A stretch of 64,000 nucleotides of DNA, from the NCBI GenBank assembly GCA_020726505.1, contig JAHLEZ010000006.1:2046001-2110000 (forward strand). The letters are read 5' to 3'. Made by a program: the position numbers and the translations under genes. The notes beneath the pieces were generated by a model, which worked only from the letters and a program-made list of their open reading frames with translations, was not told where the DNA came from and made no database searches. Each line of letters begins with the position of its first letter. Within the stretch, counting starts at the first letter, position 1. Positions 48,928-60,417 of the stretch are shown here, in pieces. Source of the stretch: Leptodontidium sp. MPI-SDFR-AT-0119. Taxonomy: Eukaryota; Ascomycota; Leotiomycetes; Helotiales; Leptodontidiaceae.

Positions 48928-50807
48928 ATGCAGGATATCAAAGGTCCTACTGTCGAACAGATCGAGTCGAGCCCAGCGACCATCATGGAAGCCCCGGCGA
49001 AGAATCTCGATGGTACAGTTCAACTGGTCAGCGACCAAGGAGTCATTTTGATTCCTACCCCTAGTGCAGACCCTAGGGATCCTCTCAACATCCCATTGTG
49101 GCAGAAACTTGTCATCTTGGGGACAACATGCTTGTGTAAGCTCAATCGCTGCCTTTGCTAGCCTGCAAATCTAATTATCGGTACTGCAGATTCCACAATG
49201 GGACTTACAGCTGTTTCCGGACTTGGAGGTATCTTGGGGGAGTTCATCCCAACATATGCTGCACAAGGGAAGACATATGCTGATATCAGCAACTTGATGA
49301 CTTGTAAGTCTGTCTTTCTTGTAGTGGAAATTCTCAAGCTGACACTCTTAGTTCCATCTCTCTTCATGGGCATCGGTAATATGATATCCATGCCATTGGC
49401 TCTAGCAGTTGGCCGGCGACCAGTCTTCCTGGGGTCCTGTGTGATTCAGGTTGTCTCTCTGATCCTCTGCGCTACCAATCAAGGCTACGCATGGCATTTC
49501 GCTGCCCGTTGTATTCTGGGCTTGGCTGCAGGTCAGAGTGAAGCCCTTTGCCCTTTGATGATCTCGGTAAGTAGCTAACATGCATCTGTGACCTGTATCA
49601 AAATCAACATGCTGACAGTCAACCAGGAAGTTTTCTTCCTCCACGAACGAGCTAGATACCAACAATTCTTCTCCTCTATCCAAACGATCATCAGCGGTAC
49701 CCTGATTATCCTCACAAGTTACATCGCTTCCACAGTCGGGTGGAGAGCCTGGTACTATCTATTTGCCGGCTTCAGTGGCCTGGTTCTTCTCTTGGCAACA
49801 TTCTTCGTCCCAGAGACGAAGTATGTCCGCCCTCTGGCTGCATATGAAGGCATGGGCGCCGATAAAGACGGCAATGAGACGATCCCTGTGAGATCCGACG
49901 TCGAGAACCCCAAACAAGCCCAACAATTCATGACCATCCACGACGAGCGAGTCCTCGACACTGTCAACTACCTTCCACGAACCCTCGCATCCGACATGGC
50001 ACTGTTCGTCAACGAAGCAGACTGGAGTGAGGCAATCTCCTGTGTCAAGCATCAATGCCAACTCTTCTTCTTCCCAGACGTATTCTGGGTGTTCAGCATG
50101 AACGGCATCTTCCTCGGCGTCAACATCGCTATGGGTTTGACCTATGGCAATATTCTTGGAGAAGCCTATCACTGGGCCCACCAATATATCAGCATTGCTA
50201 TGTCAGGACAGATCGTAGTCGCATTTGTCTGCATTCCGATGCTAGGCTACGGTTCGGACTTCATCGTCAAGTTCATGGCTCGTCGCAAAGGCGGTATTCA
50301 TGAGCCTGAGCATCGACTTCTGACGCTCATCACTCCACTTCTCCTCGGCATCTTGTTCTCAGTCATCTATGGACAGGCTGCTGCACATCCTGAGAAGTAC
50401 CATTGGATGGCAATTGTAATCACTATTAACGGATGTAAGTTATTCCTCTCCAAACTCCTAGAGTCCACCTTCCTTATTGCAAATACCGACTGAATCCAGA
50501 TTTCTTTACCTTCATCGGTGCCAACACAGCCGGAATCACTTATCTTCTCGATGCGTACCCAACTCGAGGTGCATCCTGTCTGGTCATGATCTGCGCCATG
50601 CGTGGTGTCATCAGTTTCGCTCTCAGCTACGGTACCGTCTCATTGTACTCCAAACACGGCTATGACGGCGCATTTGGTCTATTCGGGGGCATCACCGCTG
50701 CGTTCGGAGCTCTCGGCGTCTTTGTCTACTTCACTGGAAAGCGAATCCGCCGTTTCGTCAGTCCCTGGACCCAGGTTGAAAACACTGCTAAAGCTACTAT
50801 GGGGTAG
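48928..50807 (+). CDS. MFS transporter, DHA1-like (12 TM)
   Basis: Proton-coupled membrane transporter of the major facilitator superfamily, probably plasma membrane. Five exons (48928-49135, 49190-49303, 49352-49566, 49627-50434, 50500-50807) join in frame to 550 aa. Signs of the family are DPLNIPLWQK before TM1, LALAVGRRPVFLGS at the TM2-TM3 loop (the GRR motif-A position), RCILGLAAGQSEAL in TM4, FVPETKY after TM6, a long central loop of about 100 residues, and LLDAYPTRGASCLVM in the second half. It resembles the fungal DHA1-type drug/polyamine branch; the cargo cannot be read. It is divergent from the CocE hydrolase. Confidence 0.9.
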
Positions 50808-51940
50808 AGAAATTTCCTGGAATGCAATTCATGACAGGAAATATGTTCTATAGACTCTTGGGAAGATGAAGCTGTGGTTGTTTGAAGGTCTGGGAGATGA
50901 AGGAATGACTGGCTGAGAAGTTTGAGCTGGCGCAAAGCGGATGTGTCTTGAATTTGTTTAGATACGATGTCTTTGACTTGATGAATATGATCAATACTAC
51001 TACTACCGTATATCTCTGAATCTTCGTTTCTGAGATGTATTGTCAGTGATATCCTGCTGTCACAATATCGCCTAAACAATCTGTAACTATCTTGCCCGAG
51101 GATATGACTTGAAAACAATTATCCCAAAAACGCAAATCGAATAGAGACAAAGTAGTCGAGAAATAATTACCTCGTGAATCTATTTTCATGCCTTCATTCA
51201 TCTGCAATTAAAAGTTACGTGGACATCGATACTCGTCAAGTCAGTGCTAGGTGGAGAAATAGAGAGTTTTGGTAGATAAAGTCCGAGAAAACAACACAAC
51301 ATAAAACTACTCGTCAGAAGCGATTGCTATAGAGATAATATCAAGCATCTGAGATACGAAAGCTCGACTAATTCTGGTCGAAATCCCACCCCTCGTTCTG
51401 CACTGTACTTCCAAAATCAACAGTCACTGACTTGACAGCGTCTGATTCTTTCGCCAATTACGATATGTCCTTCGGCACCACTTATTCTCGCAATGGCAAG
51501 CCGCAGACGCCAATATTCGTATCCAGTAATTTAGATAGGATCTCTCATCCGTGCATGACCGATTTCTCGGACGCACTCCTAGCTGCGACGCCCAGGGGAA
51601 GGGGGACTAGTGCCCCGAATTTACGGGGCCGCTCCGAGCTTCCCCTCCGAACCTACCACTGGCGAAATTCCCCATGGGGCTCGGGGAACTTGGAATTCAA
51701 GCCGCAGTCTCAAAACTATGACTCGAATCTGATCTGCTTTTGGTATGTAGCTTAATCTAAGTCTAGATTAGTCTATCCGACCAACGTGGACAAGGGACTC
51801 TCTGTTGTAAGCTCTGGAGACACAACTCCACCGCCACAGTCTTCCTTCTCTATCCCAGACTTTCTTTCCGCAAAACTATTCAAAGCTGCTGATTCTTTAC
51901 TCAATACGTTTTTCAATACCATCTTGAGATTTTAATAGAG
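50808..51940. promoter_or_regulatory. Promoter region of MFS 2 with inverted CCCCG-N6-CGGGG repeat
   Basis: 1.13 kb. A perfect inverted repeat CCCCG-AATTTA-CGGGG lies at 51613-51628, about 315 bases before the MFS 2 start, within TAGTGCCCCGAATTT (51608-51622), which is shared with the MFS 1 promoter. CGG-type inverted half sites are the usual target of zinc-cluster dimers. A TTCGGC also lies at 51471-51476. The open frame at 51432-51755 begins at TTG and has no motif. Confidence 0.5.
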
Positions 51941-53906
51941 ATGGGTTCCAGCAATACCCAAGTTCACGATTCCAGCATTTCCGGTACCGCCGATGAGAGC
52001 GCGCAGACGACTGTGCTTGAAACCGTCCCAGCACGGAAACGTTTCGAGACTATTTTATTAATGTCAGCTTTATCAGTAAGATCGCTTGAAGGCTCCTTTC
52101 TCCAAACCGTCACATTTTCCTTTTCCCTGCCCACTTCGTGTTCAGATATCATGTACTAAAAGGATTCACTGACAATCGTAACCGTACAGATTGCCAACCT
52201 CCTAGTTGCCCTCGACACAACCATAGCCACCACCGCTCTACCAGCCATCACATCCTCCCTAAACTCAGCAGCTGGGTACGCCTGGATCGGATCAGCCTAT
52301 TCGCTTGCCACGGCCGTGACAGTGCCAGTATGGGCCAAAGTCAGCGATATCTGGGGACGGAAACCGCTGCTGTTACTCGCGATTGGAATTTTCTTCCTCG
52401 GCAGCTTGTTATGCGGAACAGCAAAGACGATGGTGTGGCTAATTCTTGCGAGAGCTCTCCAGGGAATCGGTGGTGGGGGTATCAGTATTCTGGTGTCCAT
52501 TTGCATATCGGATTCATTTTCTATGAGGTTCGTAGTTTCCGGTCTTCGCTTAGGAGAGGGTGTTTGTTGACAGAGGGCAGGGAGCGGCCAGTTTACTTTG
52601 GAATTATTGGGATGACTTGGGCTTTTGCTAGTGCGATTGGTCCGCTACTTGGGGGAGTTCTGACTACGAAAGCGTCCTGGAAATGGTGCTTCTATATCAA
52701 CCGTGAGACTTAGCGTAGATGTGCAAACACCACCACCAGGTGGCTGTACCCCCATTGCAATGACCCCAGCCCTCTGAAATCAAAGCTGACTATTTTGAAG
52801 TTCCTCCAACAGCACTTTCTGGAATCATAGTCCTGTTCAAGCTTCAAGTCCACGCACCCAAGACGAATTTCCGGGAAGGCATCAAGCGTGTAGACTGGGT
52901 TGGAAGCATGCTCATGATCTCAGGAGCTGTTTTGTTTCTCCTCGGCCTACAGATGGCTGGCATCGACCACCCCTGGGCTTCTCCAATCATTCTCAGCTTC
53001 CTAATTGTCGGTACTGTATTAGCAATATTGTTCTTCCTATGGGAGTGGAGATTCGCTCAATATCCGTTGATGCCCCTCCGAGTTCTGAATAACCGCACCA
53101 GCATTTCAGCTCTAGGAGTGTGCTGTTTTCACAGCATGTGTCTAATCGGCGGCGCGTACTTCCTACCGCTATATCTCCAAGGTGTTCTCGGAGCCTCACC
53201 GCTAATGTCGGGAATATACCTTCTTCCATTCACTCTCTCCCTCTCGATATCCAATATCTGCACCGGTCTCGCCATCCGCCGGACAGGCAAATACCTACTA
53301 TTTATGCGTCTCGGCACATGTATCATGACGCTCGGCTTCGGGCTCTTCATATCCCTACCACAAGACTATCGCTGGGCGAAGATAATCATTTTCCAGATCA
53401 TCGCGGGGGTGGGAATCGGGCCCAACTTCCAATGCCCACTCATCGCCGTCCAAGCTTCCTCGAAACAAGGAGATCATGCTACCGCGGCCTCGACTTTCAA
53501 TTTCCTCAATAATCTATCTGCGTCTGTGACTATCGTCATCAGCACGACTATCTTCCAGAATTCGATGCAGAGTCAGCAGAAATCCCTTGTCGAGAAGCTC
53601 GGTTCTCAAATGGCTGATCTTCTTACTGGTCAGAATGCAGCGGCGAATGTTGAGGCTATTGGACGTTTGCCGGATGTGGAGAGAGCGGTTGCGCAGAAGG
53701 CTATTTTGAGGGCGATGTTGGGTATGTGGATTATGTATACGGTGCTGGCGGGCGTCTCGATTGCATGTGGTTTTTGTGCGAAGGATAAGGTGCTTGCGAA
53801 GGAACATACGGTGACGGAAACGGGGATCGAGGCGGAGGAGTTGAAGAGAGAGATGGAGCAAGAGCGAAGAAAGGCGAAAAAGGAAGGTGCAAGGGAGAAA
53901 TGTTAA
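51941..53906 (+). CDS. MFS transporter, DHA2-like (14 TM) drug:H+ antiporter
   Basis: Multidrug or metabolite exporter of the 14-TM DHA2 branch, plasma membrane. Four exons (51941-52075, 52190-52527, 52581-52702, 52801-53906) give 566 aa. Family signatures are LLVALDTTIATTALPAI in TM1 (motif D1 region), KVSDIWGRKPLLLLA (motif A), LARALQGIGGGGI (motif B) and AIGPLLGGVLTTKASWKWCFYIN (motif C region). The tail is Lys/Glu-rich (KREMEQERRKAKKEG). The acceptor at 52580 was chosen because it restores SMR-ERPVYFGIIGM. Such pumps are typical of metabolite and detoxification clusters. Confidence 0.91.
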
Positions 53907-54563
53907 TAACTAGGTGAGATGGAAAGATTCTATTTATTAGATCGTACGGGATGAAAGGCAAAGGAAGTCAGATACTCCATCTGGAAAAGGGGAGTGCTGT
54001 GCGGAAGACTCACAATGCAACTATCACACCTCGCCCAGCGAAGTGAAAAGTATATAGAAAATAGAAGACATTAGACTTTGCCATTTCACGTCACAACCTA
54101 ATATGAAAATTCTCCCGGGCCGGAATTTGGCTTTAATTTAGTGATGCGTTGTCAAAACCATTTAAGTAGCCTTGACCATAAATTCCTATCAAAGATTCGG
54201 TCTGCAAAGATGCACTGCCCAAATTCTAATTGTAGAACTGGCACCACATTACTACTACTCAGCTATGGCTAAGAGCTTTCCCCTTTTTATGAGTATACAA
54301 GTGTTGGCTAGTATCACAGTCCACAGTGGGTTTGTACCTGTGCGAAACTTTTTTTGAACGCACTTAGATGCACTTTCAAAACATTCTCGTTGATTTGCCC
54401 GTTGATATAGGATCAAGTGTCTCCATAAACACGTGCATCGCCAACTTCCAACGTGAAATTTGAGAGGACAGCCACTCACAGGCAGGATCAAAACATTTCA
54501 CAAGTGGATGTAGAATCAGTATGGATGGCTTAATACAGTTGCTACAATATTCAACATGCCACT
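53907..54563. other. Convergent gap
   Basis: 657 bases between the stops of MFS 2 and PhyH-A, which face each other. No motif-bearing frame is seen. Confidence 0.6.
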
Positions 54564-55772
54564 CTAATAAGCCTTCAATCCTGCAAGCCGCAACACATCG
54601 TCCGTGAGCTTCGGCTTCTCGAAAGGCTCAGTTCTATTCTTAGGACAAACCTTGCCATTCCTCATCGGTGGTTCTGTTGCTGGGCGGATATTGCTAGAGA
54701 TCTCATTAGAGAAAACCATTTTCGATAAATAGATAGAATAGAAACTTACCAGTGTGGCCAATGGGTAGTCCCAATACTCTTATTAAAACAATCTTGCTTT
54801 AGCTTGAGCTGATCCTCAGTGACAAATCTTCTCGGAGTCATGCAAATGTACTGCACATGGCGGATCTGGTTCCCTTCGGGCAAACACGCATAATGCATCG
54901 TGCGGCTATCCCAAAGCACAAAGTCACCGGGCTCCATGTTGATTTTAACCATCTCGCAACCCCTGTCCTCGAACCACTTGAGGTCTTTGGGGTTAAAGAG
55001 GAAGAGGTCCATGTACTTGAGCTCGGGGGGAGGAGCATCTTCGTGAGCGTAGAATTCGCGGGGAGTAGAGAAGAATTCCTCGAACAGCTTGGCGGATCCC
55101 TTCATTAGCATCAGACCACCATCTTTGGGTCCATTGGGTGCGTAGTTGAGAAGGCCTTGGACTGCTTGCATTCTATGATATCTTGATTAGTATTTGAAAA
55201 GTAGTTTGGAGACGAGCAGGTGGACATACCCTAGTCGTGCTGGGTTCTGGTCACAATGTGGCCATGGACTCCATTCGAGATCCTTACGACGTGGCAGAGA
55301 GATGTTCATGCCGTCAAATGAAGACAGGAGCTCTTTCGTGCCCCATAGTTTCTCAAAAATCTCCATTACTGCAGGCTCGGTCCGTGCTTCCCATGCCATA
55401 TTCTCATGAGGTGCGCCATAGGCGTAGTACATGCTGAAATGTGTTAGTAATGTTGGTCATCTCACCAAAGAAGATGTGGAGGACATACCCGCCCTTGAAG
55501 CTGACTGGGAGATGGTCCGCGTTCCAAGTGCTCTCATCATTCTCATCGAACCCGAGCTCGAAGTTGTGAAGCCACTTTAGTTGTTTTTCTTGATAGTATG
55601 CAGCTCGCTCGGGCGAAATGACGCCCTTGAGCACAACGCAGCCGTTCTTGTGGAATTCATCTCGCCAATCTCCGAATTCTACTCCTGAGAAATCCACCAA
55701 GTCCTTTGGCTGGGAGAACTTGGCAAGTGGAGATACCGTCTCGGTGATGGTTTCTGTTTGAGTCGATGACAT
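54564..55772 (-). CDS. Phytanoyl-CoA dioxygenase-family 2OG/Fe(II) oxygenase A
   Basis: Non-heme iron, 2-oxoglutarate-dependent oxygenase of the PhyH family; substrate unknown. Four exons (55772-55489, 55433-55230, 55172-54750, 54693-54564) give 346 aa. The iron triad reads as H154 and D156 in WPHCDQ, then H256 in DSRTMHYA; R267 fits the 2OG-binding arginine. DGGLMLMKGS and EPGDFVLWDSR are typical PhyH core strands. The protein ends with a GTTHWPH-containing tail shared with its paralogue at 56412-57561. The two genes diverge from a 639-base region, are almost equal in length and have the distal His at the same residue number, which argues for tandem or inverted duplication. No targeting signal is obvious. 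Confidence 0.9.
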
Positions 55773-56411
55773 GATGAAGAAGTTCCGAGAAAGTTTGTAT
55801 TATGGCGTGAATGTTTTCTTGATGGTATTGTACTTGATGACTTGGAAAGGATGGGAGTCCTGAGATATGATTCGGGTTTATATCAACCTGCTTGGTGGAG
55901 AAACTAGGTAGTCCAGCAAGATCGTCAACAAATACAAGGCACGGAGCCACATGGCGGAAGAGGAGACGCGGGGTTTGGCGGGGAAGACTGTGACCGAATA
56001 TTATGCAGGTGAAAGACGCTGCTATGGTGCATCTCGGTCACTGAGCCGAACCCATCCACCCACCTTTCGGCCGCTAAGCGAGGTGGGGTAAACACGGGAA
56101 GTGGTAGTTGCAGCCGAAAAGCGCACTAAAACCCCGACGGACACTACTGTGCCCATGAAAATATCCATGCTGCTTCATCTGCTCTCTCGGCAGCTAGGAT
56201 TATTATTTTGACACTCCGAGCTTGCCAGCTTTTCTGGTCATAGGTCTATGATATTGTGGAGGTGGAGCGTTGCCGTACTTAAGGGGGCCCAGTCGAATTT
56301 GTGGAGTTAGAGAAGAGCTTGTGTATTATCGCTATCCTCATCCATCAATCTCACTTCCATCTTTTACCCAAACATTTTGATATTTTCTTGGAGCATAAAC
56401 AATTCCAAAAA
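55773..56411. promoter_or_regulatory. Bidirectional promoter of the PhyH pair with GCCGAA repeats
   Basis: 639 bases serving both dioxygenases. AGCCGAA at 56044-56050, TTTCGGC (its reverse) at 56065-56071 and AGCCGAAA at 56112-56119 lie within 76 bases near the centre. They are candidate sites for the Zn2Cys6 factor coded at 58071. Confidence 0.5.
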
Positions 56412-57561
56412 ATGGCACCTTCAGCTATCGAAGTAGAGCGTCCTGTTGATGTTCCTACGACTCCTACAGTGAAGAAGCTCCTTAGCGATAGTCGTCTCAC
56501 TGCTGCCCAGCTCAAGCCCATCTATGGCGACTTCCGTGATGACCTAGTCCGGGATGGATACGCTGTTGTGAAGGGTGCGGTGCCTAGAGATCGTGCAGAT
56601 GGCTATGGAAGAGCATTCTACGATTTTCTCGAAAGCTTGTAAGCCTCCTGCAATTCATAAATATGAATTTATGCTAATTTTTGACCCAGCAATCTTGGAT
56701 TTGATCGAAATGACGCTAGCACAATCAAGAGAGCCAACCTCCCAGTCATCAACGAGAAGGGGATGGTTCTGGACTATGCTGCTCCACATGAAAACTTCGT
56801 GTGGCAGATTCGTTCTGAACCAGGAGTTGTGGAGACTTTCGAGAAGGTTCACGGCACACAAGAGCTCATCGTTTCTTTTGACGCTATCAACATTGGCTTC
56901 CACGATCGGTCTGATTTCCCAGCGAATAAGCCATGGCCACACCAAGATCAAGACCCTGCAAAGCCAGGATTCCGATGCCTTCAAGGTCTTGTGAACCTCC
57001 AGCCTTGCGGTCCTAATGATGGTGGTCTTATAGTATGCAAAGGCGGCCATCTCATGAGCGAAGATTTCCACAGAGACATGGCAGATGAGCCTCGCATACC
57101 TGCGTGGACTCCGGAGTGGTATGGCTTCACAGACAACGGCATGAAATGGCTTAAAGACCACGGCCTTGAATGGATCAAAGTTTGCGCAGAGCCAGGCGAC
57201 CTCATCCTTTGGGACTCGCGAACTCCTCATTACAACGTGCCAACCACAAGTAAGCAGGATCGGATGGCAATCTACACTTGCTATATGCCTGTCTCGGAAG
57301 CGACACAGGAGGACTTGCTCCGGAAGAAGAAGGCGTTTGAAGGTAGGGACTCTTTTGCTTTGTATTGAAATGATCCGATTGCTAACTCTGCGTGTAGAAC
57401 GTCTGGGAACTACCCACTGGCCCAATGCACGCCACCTAGGGACCAATGTCGCAAAGCGTGACGGCGTCGACTGCCCACACAATCGCTCACGCCCTTCAGT
57501 GGAGCCTCAATTGACGGAGCGGGGTTTCAAACTGACAGGTATACCATACATTAAAGCATAG
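56412..57561 (+). CDS. Phytanoyl-CoA dioxygenase-family 2OG/Fe(II) oxygenase B
   Basis: Paralogue of the divergent neighbour at 54564-55772. Three exons (56412-56638, 56690-57342, 57398-57561) give 347 aa. Iron ligands are H160 and D162 in WPHQDQ and H256 in DSRTPHYN, with an Arg 13 residues later (KQDRMAIY) for 2OG. Conserved blocks DYAAPHENFVWQIRSEP and GPNDGGLIVCKGGH match the other copy (YGAPHENMAWEARTEP, GPKDGGLMLMKGS). The intron acceptor at 56689 gives NLGFDRND, matching ELGFDENDEST in the paralogue, which supports the join. The substrate is unknown; PhyH enzymes hydroxylate acyl-CoAs, amino acids or metabolite scaffolds. Both active sites look complete, so two oxidation steps, or divided specificity, are possible. 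Confidence 0.9.
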
Positions 57562-58070
57562 GAATAAATCTGGAAAGTGTGACGCGCATATTTTGATCAA
57601 GCAGTTAGTTGCTTTGAGGAACTTGATGCTGATCGGCGTGGATGCGAACTCTCGATTGTGGTTTTATCTCCATGTATCGAATATGACTATATCAAATATC
57701 TCGGGAACAGCATCCCCCTGCCACTTTTAATGATCTGTCAAGCTGAAATGTAGTTGTGTCTTTAAGTTACAGCGATGATCCGAGAAGCTACGGCAAGTCA
57801 ATAATGCAAATGAGTGAGATGACACTTGAATGTTAGGTATCTTATAAGCAGCCAGTGAGGTTATGTGAAAATTCTCAATAGAATGGAAATACTTACAAGT
57901 TTTGTTGTTGAAACATGAGTTTTATAGGAAGATTGGTCATCTGGAATCATTTCCGGGGGGGAGTGGGGAAGCGGGGAAAGTGCGAGACGTGACCATGAAC
58001 TTCATTCCGAAGCTGTCATTATATTCCCGTGTCCTCAATAGGTCGATTTTGCTTACCCCAAGACACCATC
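57562..58070. promoter_or_regulatory. Intergenic, promoter of the Zn2Cys6 regulator
   Basis: 509 bases between two plus-strand genes. No clear operator is seen and no gene is supported. Confidence 0.45.
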
Positions 58071-60393
58071 ATGGACGAAGACGCTCCGCCGGCAAAACGA
58101 CCACGCCTGTCGATGGCATGCAATGCATGTCGGCGCCGAAAAGTGAGATGTGATACCGACTATCCACGTTGTCGGAATTGTCGCCTCAGAGACGACGAGT
58201 GCACAACGACCGACCCGAAAATGCCTCAGCTCGCGGTGATTCGGGAGTGGATTGTACAGTCCGAGCCGGTGCAGGAAGATTCGACACTTCGCGAGCCGAA
58301 TGATGGTCGAAGAGCAACCCAGACTCTAACCCGTTCTCCTGGATCATTGTCAACAATTGGAAGACCAAACATCATCAGCCAACCACTGGAGAACAGTCCA
58401 GCTGCATCCATACCCCGGAGCCATGATGTCGGCATTTCTCCAGCCCAGCAACCGTTTGAAATGACTTTCAATACCGATGCTCAGACTAACCGGATCAAAA
58501 TGATGGGCGGCAGCAGTTCGCAGTGTCTGATGAAATCTCTTGATGTGTATCTTGAATCGGCCCAAATCCAACCCTTGTCACACAATTTTCGGCATGGAAT
58601 GCGCCACGCAGAGGAGCTGAGTATTCCACTCGGAGCATCTTTGCCAGCTTTACCAGAAGCCAGTCTCTGTAGCCGATACGTCTCGGTGTTCTTCGACAAG
58701 ATCCATCCAATTTACCCATTGTTTGATATCGACAGCATGAAGAGCACCATACAGCACTTCGCGAACGTGCCCTCAGTTCATTCCGTGTCCCATGAACAAG
58801 GCCCTTTATTGGTGTCTGCATACCTCATATTGAGCTTAGGTTCAGATGAAAGCTCCCAAGGAATCACAGCAGATGGAACGAAGTATCTTGAGGCAGCAGC
58901 GAGTCTTCTCGGGCATGTCATTATAATGCCATATCTGCATGCCATCCAAGCGCTATTATTGTTCACGATCGTATACAGGGGACGCAATAGTGATGGTATT
59001 GGATGGCAGACCGTTGGGATGGCAATTCGCATTGCCTACACACTTGGTCTTCATCGACATTCACACAGGAACCCATCCAATCAACATGGTGTTCAAAACA
59101 AGGTAGACCGACTGTTTCATGCTCGCATCTGGGCAATATGTTGCTGCTTGGAAAAGATGATGCAATTGGAATCTGGACGGCCTGCAACAATAGTAAAAGT
59201 TGACCGCGACCATATGATAAGTCCTGATCAACGCCCACCGGGTCATGATTTCCTTCAATGGCATATGGGACTGGCTGAACACCAAGGCCTGATCTGTCAT
59301 CATATCTACGGCCACAAACCTGGAGAACGGACAGCACAGGAAATCCTGTCCGACACCGCCAGGCTGGACCGGTCGCTATTGTCATGGGCCAGAGACATAC
59401 CAGAAGAGTTTCGCCCTGGCAATGACTTGTTCTGTTCAAACCACGAATTTCATTTCGCAGCCCTACTCTCCATACAATATTACCAAGCTCTCATTGCTCT
59501 GCACCGAGCTGCCTTGGTCGCTCCAACGGCCACCTTTCATTCAGAAGTGACGAAACACAGTTTCGACGATTCTTCCAAACGTCGACTTCTGGCAGGGGAA
59601 GCTATTTGTGTTAGCAGCGCAAGATCAATAGCGAGACTGACAATTGAACTTTCGGATCGTAATGTACATTCAAGAATTCTGACTGCTGGCCCCCCACTGA
59701 TGGCTTGCATTGTTCTGGGTATATCGCTGATCAAAAATGCGGGAAGCCGAAGCATGGCTGCTGACCTTGAGGTAGGACTCAACCTCCTAATGTAGATCAT
59801 ACTAAACGAGATGATACAGTTGTTGAAAGCTTGTGTGGAATGTACGGCGGACCAATTTTCAAAGTCGGGTCACAACGAACTGTTTATTCGAGGTATGATC
59901 CATCAAACAGCTACCCGATGTTACCCCTGACTCATTTGACTCAGGAGTATTGGCCATTCATCAACAAGTCAAGTCTTACATCGACCGTGTCTCCCAAAAA
60001 GAACAACCTCGCAGAGCAGAATCTCGTTCCCAATCACACCATGATACAAATTTCCAGGCGATAAATCAGAAGGTACCAGAAACCCCCTCACTGGTCCAAC
60101 AGCAAAGGGAGGCAATGTCATACAATCAAAGCTCATTTTCGAGCAATCAGAGATCGGACACAACGGCGTCAAGAAATCTGGAAGACAATGTTGACAATCC
60201 GCCTCCTCAAAATGAAATTGGAAACTTGGATACGAGTTTGAATATGACGGCACCTATGATAAACAGCTATACGCCACACTTTCATTCCAATGGAAGCGAA
60301 TTGCCCTTTGATAACCTGGATGTACAAGAACTGTGGGATTGGATGGGTAATTTGAGCGACTATGACAATTACAGCTACCAAGGGTCGTACTAA
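58071..60393 (+). CDS. Zn2Cys6 transcription factor, probable cluster regulator
   Basis: Nuclear zinc-cluster activator. Three exons (58071-59771, 59820-59892, 59945-60393) give 740 aa. The DNA-binding domain is next to the N-terminus: CNACRRRKVRC then CRNCRLRDDEC (Cys 17, 20, 27, 34, 37, 44), preceded by a basic KRPR. The Fungal_trans middle region includes IHPIYPLFDIDSM, GWQTVGMAIRIAYTLGLHRH and a degenerate RIWAICCCLEKMMQLESGRP. The C-terminus is Gln/Asn/Ser-rich and ends in the acidic, aromatic LWDWMGNLSDYDNY, likely an activation domain. The upstream frame start at 58029 is GTG; the first ATG is 58071. It lies between the PhyH pair and the FAD monooxygenase, so it probably controls them. 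Its stop is 24 nt from the monooxygenase stop. Confidence 0.92.
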
Positions 60394-60417
60394 AACGCAC
60401 AAAGACAACATCTTTCG

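Noticed and set aside
51432..51755. 107-residue frame upstream of MFS 2
   Set aside because: Starts at TTG, lacks motifs, and overlaps the putative operator palindrome.
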